A stretch of DNA of 64,000 bases from an uncultured Arenicella sp. Lineage in GTDB: Bacteria; Pseudomonadota; Gammaproteobacteria; Arenicellales; Arenicellaceae. The stretch covers positions 87,554-151,553 of the forward strand of contig CANMNN010000007.1 in assembly GCA_947499305.1 (NCBI GenBank), written 5' to 3'. The notes under the pieces are model-generated. The model had not been told where the DNA came from, did not search any database, and worked only from the letters and a program-made list of their open reading frames with translations. The translations under genes and the position numbers were made by a program. Shown here in pieces: positions 9,201-24,200 of this stretch (position 1 is the first letter of the stretch; each line of letters opens with the position of its first letter).

Positions 9201-12200
9201 GAGCACCGAATTTTCGACGGCCTAGAGGTTCAACAAGCGCTTAAGCAAGATCATGGGTATGACTTAGGGTTCCCAGTAGTTGTAACAAGTGCATTAGGTT
9301 TAGATGCGAGCGATCAGAGTGTTAAACAAAACTCAATTATGAGTGGAGTAGACACTCGGTTTGCGATTACGCAAACGCCTCAAGTTTGGTTAGACATTCA
9401 GCTATATGAAACTGATCAAGGCTTGTGTATTAACTGGGATAGCGTTACGGGATTGTTTTCAGAGGGGGTGCTGGATGCGATGAGCGATGCAACATCATGT
9501 TTAATGCACGCTATGACCATGTCGATTGATGCTTGGACGCTCGAGACGCCAGATATTTTTCCGGCTAAGCAAAGGGGGCTAATTAATCGGGTAAACAATA
9601 CGCACGTACCCCTGATTAATGATGTTTTGCATTCGAACGTACTGCAAAGCATCGAGAGCTACCCATCTAAACTTGCTGTAGCCACAAAAACTAAGAGCCT
9701 TAATTACAGCGAACTGGGCGCTCGAAGTGCTCAATTGGCGCGCCAACTCGTTGCTCAACGAAACTCCGATGAGCCAATAGCTGTTGTTATGCACAAAGGT
9801 TGGGAGCAAATTGTTGCGGTCCTAGGCATATTAAGAAGTGGCAGGGCTTATGTACCTATTGATGCTCAATTACCGGCCAAGAGAATAGCCGTATTGCTGG
9901 ATATTTGCGGAAGCGAGGATGTTGTAACCACTCCAGATTGTAGTGGACTAATTCCGGCGACTTATCAATGCCATCTCGTTCAAGAGCAACTAGGAAAAGA
10001 GCTCTCTGAACCGCCAATCGATATTGCATCCTCGAATTCAACTGCGTACATTATTTTTACATCGGGCACAACTGGAGTTCCCAAAGGTGTGGAGATTAAG
10101 CACACATCGGCGTTGAATACAGTGCTCGATATCAATCGGCGTTTCAATGTCACGTCCAAGGATACGGTTTTAGGTTTGTCCAGCTTAAGTTTTGACTTGT
10201 CGGTCTACGATATTTTCGGTGTTTTAGGAGCCGGTGGAAGCTTAATAATACCGGCGCCCAAAGAAGCAAAAGACCCGCAAGCGTGGGCGGAATACATAGT
10301 TGATCATCATGTGACACTTTGGAATACGGCGCCGGCACTAATGAACCTATTTTCCAATCATGTGGGTGAAAATCAAAGTTTTCCAGACCTTAGATTAGTA
10401 ATGCTGAGCGGGGATTGGATACCTGTCGATTTACCGGCACGTATCAAAGAATTTTCACCGCGAGCGAAGCTAATCAGTCTGGGTGGTGCAACTGAGGCAT
10501 CAATATGGTCAATCGCACATGAAATAGAAGAAGTTAGCAGTGACTGGGTGAGTATTCCCTATGGAAAGGCATTAGCTAATCAAAAAATGATGGTGCTGCA
10601 TGAGAACTTTTCATATTGCCCGCTATGGGTGGTCGGGGACATTTATATTTCAGGAAAGGGGCTCGCCGAGGGTTACTGGAAAGACCATGAAAAAACGTCG
10701 GCCAGTTTTGTATTTGATCCCAACACTGGCGAACGACTATATCGTACGGGTGATAAAGGAAGATTAAGGCCTTGTGGCAACATTGAATTTTTAGGCCGTG
10801 TTGACTCTCAGGTAAAGATTCAAGGCCATCGAATTGAATTAGGCGAGATCGAAGCAACTGTTCGCAAAAATGAACTAGTGAAAGATGTACTTGTGGTCGC
10901 GCGAGATGAGCCTAAACGCTTGGTAGCCTATGTAGTCCCTTATCCCGGTGATGACACTGTTTTAATCGATGCATTGCGAAGTCATTTAAAGTCTCGATTG
11001 CCAGACTTCATGGTTCCAGCGGTGATAATGACGCTGTCCAGCATTCCGCTAACATCGAACGGCAAAATTGATAGATCAAAATTACCAGAGCCCGACCTTA
11101 ATCAGTCTTTGGCTGAGTTTATTGCTCCACAGACTCATATAGAGAGTATTGTTGGTGGTATCTGGGGTGAATTACTTGAGGTTGACCGTGTCGGTAAGGC
11201 AGACAATTTCTTTGCATTAGGCGGTAACTCCCTTTTGGCAATGCAGGTAAAATCTCGATTACAAGAAGAAGGTTTTTCTGTATCGGTCGCTGATTTATTT
11301 GGTGCTTCAAACCTTGAAGTGCTAGCGTCACGGGTATCAGTGGCTTCAACTCCTGAACAAAATAATTGTGTTTCTTACGCTATTCCTGAAGGGTGTGACG
11401 ATATCGAGTTGGAAATGTTGCCTCTGCTCTCAAGCTTGGAATTAACCGAGACGACTCTTGAGAAAATTATCTCAAGAGTTCCTGGTGGTGCAGCCAATGT
11501 TCAAGATATATACCCTCTGGCTTCAAACCAGCTCGGCTTATTTTTGCATCATGCAATAAGCGACAATCATGATGCCTATGTTCTGCCTAACCTGTTCTCA
11601 GTTAATAGCGCAAACCGTTTCAACGCACTAATTTCAGATCTACGTATCGTCATGGAGCGCCATGATGTATTGCGAACAGCAATTATGTGGCGCGATCTAG
11701 CTGACCCAGTGCAAGTAGTTTGTCGTAAGGTTGAGCTTCCTGTTAAGTGGTTGAGGTTTGCTGATAGCGACAATGTTGAAGCAAACATGATTGAGCGTTG
11801 TCAACCTTCAGGACATTGGATTGATCTCGAACAGCCGCCGCTTCTACAAATAGAAGCGGCGCGGGACAATCATAGCGACCGGCACTTTGTGTTAATAAAG
11901 CTCCATCACACAATACTAGATCACGTTGGTTTAGAGCTGATTTTTAGTGAATTGTCGCAGCTTCAAAATGGCGGCCATCATAGTTTGCCTGACGCGCCAC
12001 TATATAGAGACTTTGTGGCTTATTCCTTAGCCAACTCAGAGGCAAGTGCAACCGAAACATTTTTCAGAGCAAGGCTATCTAATGTACTTGAACCGACTTT
12101 GCCATTTGGTTTACAAAACATTCGCAACAACGGGATTGATATTTCTCAAAGTAAAGTTGCCTTACCGAACGAGCTGTGTCGCGATATAAGATCGGTTGCG

Positions 12201-15200
12201 CGCGCTCAGCATTTTACGCCAGCGGCGTTGTTTCATGCCGCTTGGTCCTTAGTTCTGTCAGCATGCTCAAGCCAATCTGATGTGGTCTTTGGTACGGTCT
12301 TATCTGGCCGCAGCGAAGGAACAGGGAGTTTAGTAGATGGAGTCGGCTTGTTTCTCAATACTTTGCCCTTGCGCGTTCAGGTCAATGACCAAAGTGCATC
12401 GTGTTTTGTACGAGAGTTACAGGATGAATTAAACAACCTTTTAAGCGTCGAGCAAGCGTCCTTAGCACTTGCGCAACGTTGCAGTGCAATTGAAACAGGG
12501 AGTGCTCTTTTCAGCGCACTAATGAATTTTCGCCGTACCTCTCACAGTGAAGTCTCCTATGATGGACTGACGCTAATTGATAGTCATGAGAGAACCAATT
12601 ATCCGTTTACCTTATCTGTCGACGATAACGGCGAAGGTTTTGATTTAGAGGTTCAGGTAGATGATTCGATAAACTCAGATCGCATTATTATGTATATGCG
12701 AACGGCTTTAAAACAGCTGCTCGATCGATTAACAAGTTGCTCAGACAGCCCAGTAAGTAAATTATCAGTATTGCCTGAATCAGAATTTGATCAACAATTT
12801 TTCGCTGGCAATGATACTCAAGTCGATTATCCAAACGACGCCTGCATTCATGAACTCTTTGAGCAGCAAGTTATCGCGAACCCAGATGCCGTGGCCGTGG
12901 TATTTGACGACACCCAGCTTAGCTATGGTGAACTAAATCAACGAGCCAATCAGCTGGCAAACTATCTAGTTGAACAAAGAAACGTGACGCCCGATACATT
13001 AGTGGGCATTTGCGTAGAGCGTTCACTCGAGATGATCGTTGGCATCTTTGGAATTCTAAAAGCGGGTGGGGCGTACGTGCCGCTAGACCCGGCTTACCCA
13101 GACGCGCGTCTGGCATTTATGTTGGACGATTCCAAGGTGGCGACCGTCCTCACACAGACCTCGTTGCAGGGCCAACTGCCAATCAATGAATCTCAGGCGG
13201 TAGTGCTAGACAGCGAGCCGTTACAGGAAGAACTACAAGGCTATTCAAACGAGAATGTCACCGTTCAAGCGCTAACACCAAACCAGCTGGCTTATGTGAT
13301 CTACACCTCGGGGTCAACCGGTAAGCCCAAAGGCGTATTAATCGAGCATCAAAATGTTCGCCGCTTATTTGATGCCTCCAGCGTCGGTTTCTCCTTTGAC
13401 AACAATGATGTCTGGACCTTGTTTCATTCTTTTGCCTTTGATTTTTCGGTGTGGGAAATCTTCGGCGCCTTGCTGCATGGCGGCAAGTTAGTTGTTGTAC
13501 CGAAATTAGTCGCGCAGTCGGCAAATGATTTTTGGCAGTTACTGCATAAAGAGCAAGTAACGGTACTAAACCAAACGCCGAGCGCGTTTGCTCAATTGAT
13601 TAATAGTGACAACCAACACTCAGCAAAGCTTCCTTTGCGTTACGTGGTGTTTGGTGGTGAAGCTCTTAATTTTAACGTTCTCAGAGCGTGGTCAGAGAAG
13701 TACGGTTGTGAGCAGCCGCACTTAATTAATATGTATGGCATCACCGAAACCACGGTGCATGTTACCTACCGGCGTATTGATACTAGTGATATTGACGCTA
13801 ACGGGGATATCAGCGACATCGGCTTGCCCTTACAAGATTTAAGCACCTTAGTATTATCGCCAAGCAATGATTTATTGCCGATTGGCGTAGCTGGTGAACT
13901 GCACGTTGGCGGAGCAGGGCTCGCTCGTGGGTATCTAAATCGCCCAGAATTAAGTGCTGAGAAGTTCATCGATAACCCTTTTTACGACGCGAGTAGACCA
14001 AACTCGAGTAAACGCTTGTATAAAACCGGTGATCTCGTACGGTACTTAGCCGACGGAAATTTGGAGTATTTAGGGCGCATTGATCATCAGGTTAAGATTC
14101 GAGGCTATCGAATTGAACTGGGTGAAATTGAACACCAACTCTTAAAGCATGATGACGTTGATAATGCAGTAGTCGTAGCGTTAAGCGATGAGCAGGGCGA
14201 TAAACGATTAGTAGCGTATGTGGCACACAAAGATGCACGATTGATGTCTGATGACGACGCGTTGCGCCAAGGGTTTATTAACGGCCTAAAAGACACGCTA
14301 GCTGACGATTTGCCTGATTTTATGGTGCCATCCGCGTTTGCGGTGCTATCAGAATTGCCATTAACGACCAACGGCAAAGTAGACCGAAAGGCTTTACCGG
14401 CGCCGGATATGTCGTTACAGCAAAAGCGCTACGTCGCCCCGACGTCTGAAATAGAAACGCAACTGTGTGAGGTCTGGCAAGAAGCCTTAGGCATAGAGAA
14501 GATCGGCATTACCGACAATTTCTTTGAATTGGGAGGCCACTCATTACTGGCTACGCGTGTAATCGCAACCGTTAACGGGCGTTTGAATGTGGATGCTCCG
14601 TTAAAGAGACTGTTTAAACGACCTACAGTCGCTGAATTTTGTTCAGGGCTATTGTCGATTAAGACAGAACCTAAGCTTCCAAAGATTAAACCTGTATCGA
14701 GAGAAAATGAGCTACGGCCTTCGTTTTCTCAACAACGCCTCTGGTTGCTCGATAAAATTGAAGGGGGAAGTCATCACTACAACATGTCGGCAGCTTTGCA
14801 TTTAATTGGCACTTTAGATAACGAGGCATTAACGAAAGCCATAAATACGATTCTAGGGCGTCACGAGAGTTTACGGACAAGCTTTATTGAAGGCAGCTAT
14901 GGAGAGCCGATACAAACCATACATCCATTATCTGATATCGACGTACCGATTACAGATATCTCGTCGTTGGCCGACAAAGATGAGTTCCTAAATGCGAGAA
15001 TTGCAAACGAAGCAAATACGGCATTTGATCTGAGCTCCGACACTATGTTGCGGGCACAACTCGTCAAACTGTCCGACGATGAGCATGTGCTCTTAGTCAC
15101 GATGCATCACATAGCTTCAGACGGCTGGTCGATGGGGCTAATAGTCAATGAGTTCAGCACTCTTTATAGCGCCTATGCTTGTGGAGAGGGCAATCCTTTG

Positions 15201-18200
15201 CCTGCATTAGAAATTCAATACGCAGACTATGCTCAATGGCAGCGAGATCATTTGCAAGGAGAGTTACTTGAAGATCACGCCGCCTATTGGGAAGCTCAAC
15301 TTTTCAATCTCCCTGTAGTTCACAGCTTGCCGCTAGATCGCGCGCGGCCCGCTGCGCAAAGTTTCTCAGGTTCTATTCATAAGAGCCTTATCGACGAAAC
15401 AGTAAACAATAGGCTAAAAGAGTTATGTCAACAAATTGACGGTACTCTGTTCATGGGCTTGCATGCGGCGTTTTCGGTTTTGCTCTCACGCTATAGTAAC
15501 GAAACAGATATCGTCGTGGGCAGCCCTATAGCCAATCGAGAACAACCGGAGCTTGCGAATCTAATAGGTTTCTTTATGAATACCTTGGTTTTACGCTGCG
15601 ACCTCTCAGAAAATCCAAGTTTTAGCCAATTGTTGGCGCGGAGTAAAGCCAGTTTGCTGGATGCCTACTCGCATCAGCAAATGCCGTTTGAGCAGCTTGT
15701 TGAACGACTGCAGCCCGAACGAAGTTTAAGTCACAGTCCATTATTCCAAGTGATGTTGGTATTGCAGAATGATGATGAAAACGCACTTCAATTGCCTGGC
15801 CTTCAGTTAACCCATTTAACGCAAAGCAATACGACGGCTAAATATGATTTAACACTCCATATAACCGAGCGCGATAACAGTCTACATCTTGGTTGGGAAT
15901 ACAATACAGATCTTTTTAATGCCGCGACGATCGAACGTCTAGCTGAACACTTTGAGTTATTGTTGAATGGTCTGGTAGATCAACCGGAAGAGAATGTTTT
16001 TTCAATAGAGATGTTGCCGGCAGGAGAGATCCGTCAACAATTTATTGAATGGAATAACACCCAAGTTGACTATCCTAAAGATAAGTGTGTCCATGAATTA
16101 TTTGAAGAGCAGGTAGCGGCTCACCCCAATGCCGTAGCTGTTGAGTTTGAAGACGGCCAACTGAGCTATAGCGAGTTAAACCAAAAAGCCAATCAGCTTG
16201 CGCGATACCTTAAAGAAGAACGAAACGTAATGCCTGATACTCTGGTGGGTATATGCCTTGAACGGTCTTTTGAGATGATTGTAGGCATTATTGCGGTTCT
16301 TAAAGCCGGTGGCGCGTATTTGCCGTTGGATCCGAGTTATCCAGCCGCGCGCTTGGCTTACATGTTAGACGATGCTGATGTTCGCACGGTTCTCACGAGC
16401 ACACCTCTGCGTGAGCTAACGTCAATCAACTCGTCAACGGCTGTGTTGCTTGATAGTAAAGAAGTTCTTGAGAAGTTAGGCAGGTACTCGCACGAAAATG
16501 TGTCTGTCGAAAACTTAAGCTCGGAAAATCTCGCATATGTTATTTATACATCGGGATCTACCGGGCAGCCAAAAGGCGTTATGGTTGAGCGCGGTGGAGT
16601 GCGTAATCTAGTGCATTGGTATAATAGAGAATACGGCTATAGCGACAAGGATAAGTTTCTGATTGTCAGCGCGATTGGGTTTGACCTCACTCAAAAAAAT
16701 ATATTTTCGCCGCTGGTCTCTGGCGGATCAGTTGTTTTATTTCAGCAAGAGCACTATGACGCCAGCAAGATCGTTAATGTTATTGCGCAGCATAAAGTCA
16801 GTGTCGTTAATTGTGCACCCAGTTTGTTTTATGAGGTCGTTAATAGAGCAGAGCAAGATAATTTTAAATCACTGAATTCACTAAGTTATGTGTTATTCGG
16901 CGGTGAAGTTATTAACAGCAAAGCCTTAGCAACCTGGCTTCAAAGCGATAACTGCACAGTTAACATTGTGAATATGTATGGTCCCACTGAAGGGACGGAT
17001 ATTGCTAGTGCTTGCACACAAGCTAAGTCGATAAGAGCGACTGATATCGGGTCGCCAATTGATAATATTCAGCGATACGTGCTTAACGATGAGCTACTGC
17101 CCGTACCCATCGGTATCGCCGGGCAACTCTACATCAGCGGAGCTGGGCTAGCTCGTGGGTATTTGAACCGCCCAGAGCTCACCTCGGAAAAGTTCATTGC
17201 AAACCCGTTTTACGATCCAAGCAACTCTAGTTCGAGCGCGCGATTGTATAAGACCGGTGACCTAGTTCGATATTTACCAAATAGCAATCTAGAGTTTTTA
17301 GGGCGTATTGACCATCAGGTTAAAATTCGAGGTTTTCGCATTGAGTTAGGGGAAATTGAACAGCAACTACTAGCGCATCATGATGTGGATGAGGCTGCGG
17401 TCGTAGATGTCGCTAACGATGCGGGTGACAAGCGTTTAGTGGCGTATGTCACGCATAGAGATGCGAAAGCAATTGATGCTGACCAGCAACTTCGTCTTAG
17501 TTTTTTTGCTGATATTAAAACCCTATTATTCCAAGGCTTACCTGATTATATGGTGCCATCAGCATTTGTGTTGCTGGATAAACTACCGCTAACGCCGAAC
17601 GGAAAAGTAGATCGCAAAGGCTTGCCGGCACCGGATTTGTCGCAAGCACGGACCACATTTATACCTCCTAGTACTGAGACTCAAAGGCAGTTATGCGAGA
17701 TATGGCAAGATGTTTTAGAGCTAGATCAGGTTGGTATATCCGATAACTTCTTCGAATTGGGTGGTCACTCGTTGTTGGTGATGTCGGTCATCACCAAGGC
17801 TCATAAACGAGGCTTGATTATTTCAGCAAAAGATCTCTTTTCGACATCGCAGTTATCAGCTTTAGCCGCCGAGGTGGATAGTAATAGAGCAAACGCTTTG
17901 CCGATATTTAAAGCACCCGAGAATATTATTCCCGATAATTGCCAACAGATCACTCCCGAGATGTTGCCACTCATTTCATTAAGCCAGGACGAGATCACAC
18001 ATATTTCTTCGTGCGTACCCGATGGCATGGAAAACATTCAAGATATCTATCCTCTGGGGCCGCTACAAGAAGGGATTTTGTTCACTCATACTCTGAGTAA
18101 TAACAGCGACCCTTACGTACTACCGACTTTGTTTAAGGTTGAGGATGAGGCAGCGGCTTATGGTTTTATAGATAGGCTTTGGCAAATTGTAGAGCGTCAC

Positions 18201-21200
18201 GACGCATTGCGTACAGCGGTAGTCTGGGAGGGGCTCGATACCGCCGTTCAGGTCGTTTGTAAGGAAGTGATGTTGCCAGTAACTTGGCTAGATTTGGATG
18301 AGGAAACTGATGTTGAACGTCATATGGTTGATTTAGCAAGGCCCGAAAATCAATGGATGGATCTAAACCAAGCGCCATTATTGAATGTCCGTATCGCCGA
18401 AAACCCAATTGATGGCCAGCACTTTGTGCTACTACAGTTTCACCACCTTATTTCCGATCATGTAGGTTTAGAGATAATTCAGCAGGAGTTGAAATTGTTG
18501 AGTTCGGGCGACTCAGATTCCTTACCGCCAGTGGTGCCTTATCGTAATTTTATTGCGCAAACACAGTATCAAGCACAGCAGTATGATGCGAAATCCTATT
18601 TCACTAAAATTCTGGGTGATATCGAAGAACCAACAGCACCTTTTGATCTATTTAATGTTCAGCAAAATGGCACGCAGATTGTTGAAGTGCGAGAGGCGGT
18701 ACCAGCTGACACAGCAGAGCGTTTACGAGAGGTTGCAAGATCGTTGAGTATCAGTCCAGCGAGCATATTTCATGCCGCATTTGGGATGGTGATCGGCGCC
18801 TGCAGTGGTCGAGAGAATGTGGTTTTTGGCAGTGTGATGTCGGGCCGAATGCAAGGCGTTCTTGGCGCTGAGAGTATGATAGGCGTATTTATTAACACGC
18901 TCCCTATACGGCTTGATATCGTTGATTCGAGTGTATTGGACTATGTGTTAGGCACACAACAGTGCTTACGAGACCTAATGCCTTTTGAACAAGCGTCACT
19001 AGCGTTAACGCAAAGTTGCAGTGGCTTGGTAAATGACAGCCCGCTATTCACAGCCATATTGAATTATCGTCATTCAGTAGTTTCCGAAGGTGGCGATGTA
19101 ATCAATGATGGATCTATTACCCTAATTACAGCACAAGAAAGAACCAATTATCCATTAACCATGTCTATTGATGACTTTGGCGACGGATTCGATATAGAGG
19201 TACAGGTCGACGTTTCGGTACCAGCTAAACGCGTTGCAGATTACATGCAAACGGCCTTAGCGCAATTACTCGAACACCTCATTGGAGATTCAAGTACACC
19301 AATAGACCGAGTGTCTGTATTGCCTTCTTCAGAAGCACAGCAACTGCTTATTGAGGGCGATAAAATTAGTTTGGGGTATCAAAAAAGCCTTTGTATCCAC
19401 CAATTGTTTGAGCAGCAAGCACAGGTCAACCCTGAAGCAATTGCGGTGGTATTTGAAGGTCAGCAATTTAGCTATCGTTCTCTGAATCAAAAAGCTAATC
19501 AACTCGCGCGGTATCTCATCGAAGAGAGGCAAATAACTCCGGATACTTTAGTGGGTATTTGCTTAGAACGCTCTATAGAGATGATCGTTGGAATCATGGG
19601 TATTTTGAAAGCCGGGGGCGCGTATGTGCCACTCGACCCAAATTATCCTGCCGCTCGTTTGGAGTACATGTTAGAAGATGCCAACATCGCTACAGTGTTG
19701 ACACAGGCGTCGTTAAAAGGGCAGGTGCCGATCCTTGATAGGCAATCGATATATCTTGATTGCGCCGAAATACAAGACGGCGTAAACACATATTCGAATG
19801 ATAATGTTACCGTTAATGGCTTAGACTCCGGCCATTTGGCCTATGTGATCTACACTTCGGGCTCAACCGGAAACCCCAAAGGAGTCCTGGTCGAACACGC
19901 ATCTGTTGTATCCCTAGTTGTAGATAACAACTTTGTTACTCTCGATGAAAATTCAATCTTATTAGTTAACTCACCGATTTCCTTTGATGCAGCAACCTTT
20001 GAGATATGGGGAGGGCTGCTCAATGGCGGTCGCCTAGTTCTGCAAGGAGATCCTCAAATTGATGCGAACTCTTTGAGCGAATTTATATCGGAAAACAATA
20101 TTACGATAGCTTGGATGACATCAGGGCTATTCGACACATTCAGTGCTGCGTCGATAAATTCATTGCCATCTTTACAGAGCTTGCTTGTAGGAGGGGACGT
20201 GGTCAACAAGGCCTCGATCATTCGCATGAAAAAGCTCAATTCAAGTTTGGACTTTATTAATGGTTACGGGCCTACCGAAAACACTACGTTCAGCTGCTGC
20301 TTTTTGATGCCAGAAACCATCGGCCAATTTCCCACAATTCCTATTGGTAAGCCTTTATTGGGTTGCCAAGCGCTTGTCTTGGATGCAACTCAAAAAATTT
20401 GCCCTACAGGTATAGCCGGTGAGCTCTACTTAGGCGGTTCAGGATTAGCTCGAGGTTATCTTAATCGCCCAGAATTAACTAATGAGAGGTTTATTTCGAA
20501 CCCGTTCTATGACTCAAGTAAGCCTCATAGTAGTGAGCGGCTTTACAAAACCGGAGATATGGTCCGCCGCTTACCAGACGGTAACTTCGAGTTCTTAGGG
20601 CGTCTGGACTATCAAGTAAAAATACGCGGTTACCGAATAGAACTGGGTGAGATTGAACATCGATTACTAAGCCATGATCAGGTAAATGATGCGATCGTGA
20701 TGGCCTTGGAAAATCATGAGGGTGATAAACGATTAGTAGCCTACGTAACTCACGATCATGCAGCGAAAATGCATAGGGATGCTGAAAAACTCGAGAACGA
20801 ATCTTCAACTCTCAGGCAAGAATTCATTAACAGTCTAAAAGCGACACTCTCTCAGGACTTGCCTAAACATATGATGCCATCCTCGTTTGTTGTACTGCAG
20901 GAGTTGCCTCTGACGCCCAATGGGAAAGTCGACCGTAATGGTTTACCGGCCCCTGATATGTCTTTACAACAAAAAAAATATATCGCGCCCTCGACTGAAA
21001 CAGAAAGTCTACTTTGTGAGATTTGGCAAGAGGTCCTAGGTTTAGAGCAGATTGGTGTCGCTGACAATTTTTTTGAACTTGGCGGCCATTCGCTGCTAGC
21101 GATGAGGGTTATTGCAAAGGCACAGCGTCTTAACCTTACAATTACGGCGAAAGATTTTTTCGCCGCGCCGCAGCTTGCTGCCTTGGCGACTGAAGTTGAT

Positions 21201-24200
21201 AACAACACCGCGGTTGCCAGCGCTTTTTCAATACCTGAGAATATCATTCCGGCTCATTGCGGTCAGATCGCTCCGGAAATGTTGCCTCTTATTTCGTTGA
21301 CCCAAGACGAGATTATGCGGGTAGCATCCATTGTTCCTGGCGGCATGAAAAACATCCAAGATATCTATCCTTTGGGGCCGTTGCAGGAAGGGATTTTGTT
21401 CACACATACAGTAAGCGAGCAAAGTGACCCCTATGTTTTATCGACTTTATTTGAGGTGATAGGCGAAAGTGAGATTAGTGGTTTTGTAGACAATATAGAT
21501 TTTATTGTTAAGCGACACGACGCCTTGCGCACAGCGGTAGTTTGGGAAGGGCTCACAACTCCAGTTCAAGTGGTTTGTAGGGATGTTTTACTACCGGTAA
21601 CTTGGCTTGAACTAGATGATGCAGTTGATGTTGAGCATCATATGACTGAATTGACCTCGCCCGAAAACCAATGGATGGATTTAACCCGAGCTCCGCTACT
21701 CAGCTTGAGGATCGCTAAGGGTATTGACGTTGATCAGTACTTTGTCTTATTGCAATTTCACCACCTTATCTCAGACCACGTTGGTCTAGAGATAATTCAG
21801 CACGAATTGAATTTATTGACTGCTGGGGACTCTGACTCTTTAGAAACGGCAGTTCCTTATCGTAACTTTATTGCACATACACGACACCAAGCGAAGCAGC
21901 ATAACGCTAGAGCCTACTTCACTGAACTCTTGGGTGATATTGATGAAACTACCGCGCCGTTTGGTTTACTGAATGTGCAAGGTGACGGCACGCAGATTGT
22001 GGAATTGAGAGAAGGGGTTCCTGCCGAAACCGCAAAGCACTTACGAGAAGTCTCGAGATCCTTGAATATAAGCCCTGCGAGCATATTTCACGCGGCTTTT
22101 GGCATGGTCGTAGCCGCGTGTAGTGGCCGAGAGAATGTGGTATTCGGCAGTGTGATGTCTGGCCGACTACAGGGAGTAGTCGGTGCCGAGAGTATGTTGG
22201 GCGTATTTATTAATACGTTGCCTGTACGTCTTGACCTTGATGGGACTAATGTAATTGACTTTATATTAGACACTCAACAGCGTTTACGCGACTTACTGCC
22301 TTTCGAACAAGCGCCTCTAGCCTTAACGCAGAGCTGCAGTAGCTTAAATAGTAATAGGACGCTATTTAGCGCGATGTTGAATTATCGTCATTCCGCTGTG
22401 TCGGAGAATAGTGTCATCGCTTCAGATGGATCAAATGATAGTTCTATAAGAGTGTTAGTTGGCCAGGAACGAACAAATTACCCATTTACATTAAGTGTAG
22501 ATGACTGGGGTAAGGGTTTTGAATTTGTATTTCAAGTCGACGTGTCGATTAATATCGAGCGTGTGATGAGCTACATGCAGTTGGCATTAAGTCAGATAGT
22601 CTGTTGCTTGAGGTCGAACCCAGATACTCCCGTGCATGACCTAATCGTTTTGCCTCAAACTGAAATCGATCAACAACTTATCGAATGGAACGATACCCAA
22701 ACGAATAGCCCTCAAGATCGATGTATCCACGAGCTATTTGAAGCGCAGGTCACAGTAAACCCTGATGCGGTAGCCGTGGTGTTTGAAGGCCACCAACTGA
22801 GTTACCGTGAGTTAAATAGAAAAGCTAATCAACTGGCGCACTATTTGATTGAAGAAAGGCAGGTGTGTCCTGAAACTTTGGTGGGCATTTGCGTTGAACG
22901 CTCATTGGATATGATCATTGGGATCTTAGGCATACTTAAAGCGGGTGGGGCCTACGTACCACTCGATCCCAACTATCCAGCCGCACGCCTCGCGTACATG
23001 TTGGACGACTCCAAGCTTACAACGGTTCTGACTCAAACCTCCTTGTCAGAAAAATTACCGTTTAATGGCGATCAATCGCTTGCTTTGGATAGCGCCGAGG
23101 TTCGAGCACGGTTACAAACCTTCTCACACGAAAACGTTGATGCTGGAGTCTTAGGCTCAAACCATCTCGCGTATGTGATTTATACCTCTGGTTCAACGGG
23201 TCAGCCTAAGGGCGTTATGGTTGAGCATTTAGCGGCGCATAACTATCTTAGTTTTGCGGCAAGTCATTACTGCTCAAACATTCAGGGCAGTGTCGTGAGT
23301 ACATCGTTAAACTTTGATGCTACGTTAACGAGTATATTCGCGCCCCTTGTCTGTGGTAAGTACATTCAGCTTGTTCAATCCGGGCCCTCGGAACTAGAAC
23401 ATTTAATAGCTCTGATTCAGCAGGCAGATGATCCATTGTTGTTCAAGCTCACACCCGCTCATTTAGATTCTATGAAAGGTGCGATGCGTCACGCGCAGAA
23501 CCATGAACTGGCTCATGTGTTCGTCGTTGGTGGTGAAGAATTCAAACAGAACACGCTAAAAACTTGGAAACAATCGCTCTTTAAGAATGCGGTATTCGTA
23601 AATGAATTCGGCCCGACCGAGACCACGGTTGGTTGTTCAACTTATACAGTCTCGTCGAGTGATGATGAGGTTTTCTTAGAAAAGAGCGTTTCAATCGGCA
23701 AAGCCATTTCCAACGTTCACTTGTATGTCTTGGATAGGTATTTAAAACCAGTTCCGTTAGGGGTGACGGGGGAGCTTTATATCGGTGGAGCTGGCTTAGC
23801 ACGTGGCTATTTAGCGCGGCCAGCTCTCACGGCAGAGAAGTTCATTGATAACCCGTTTTACGATGCAAACCGTGCCAACGCAAGTAGGCGCTTATACAAA
23901 ACCGGCGATTTAGTTCGTTACTTAAACGATGGAAACTTGGAGTTTTTAGGTCGTATAGACCATCAAGTTAAAGTCAGAGGCTTTCGAATAGAGCTCGGAG
24001 AGATAGAGAATCAACTGTTGAACCATGATCAGGTTAATGATGCGGTAGTGACGGCCATCGGCAACGAAGAGGGTGATAAACGATTGGTGGCCTATGTGAC
24101 TCATAGTCAGGCCGCAGAAATGCACACAGAAGACCAAGGTGCTCGATCTTTGCGGCATGATTTTATCGTAAGCCTGAAATCGGTGGTGTCTCAAGGCTTG

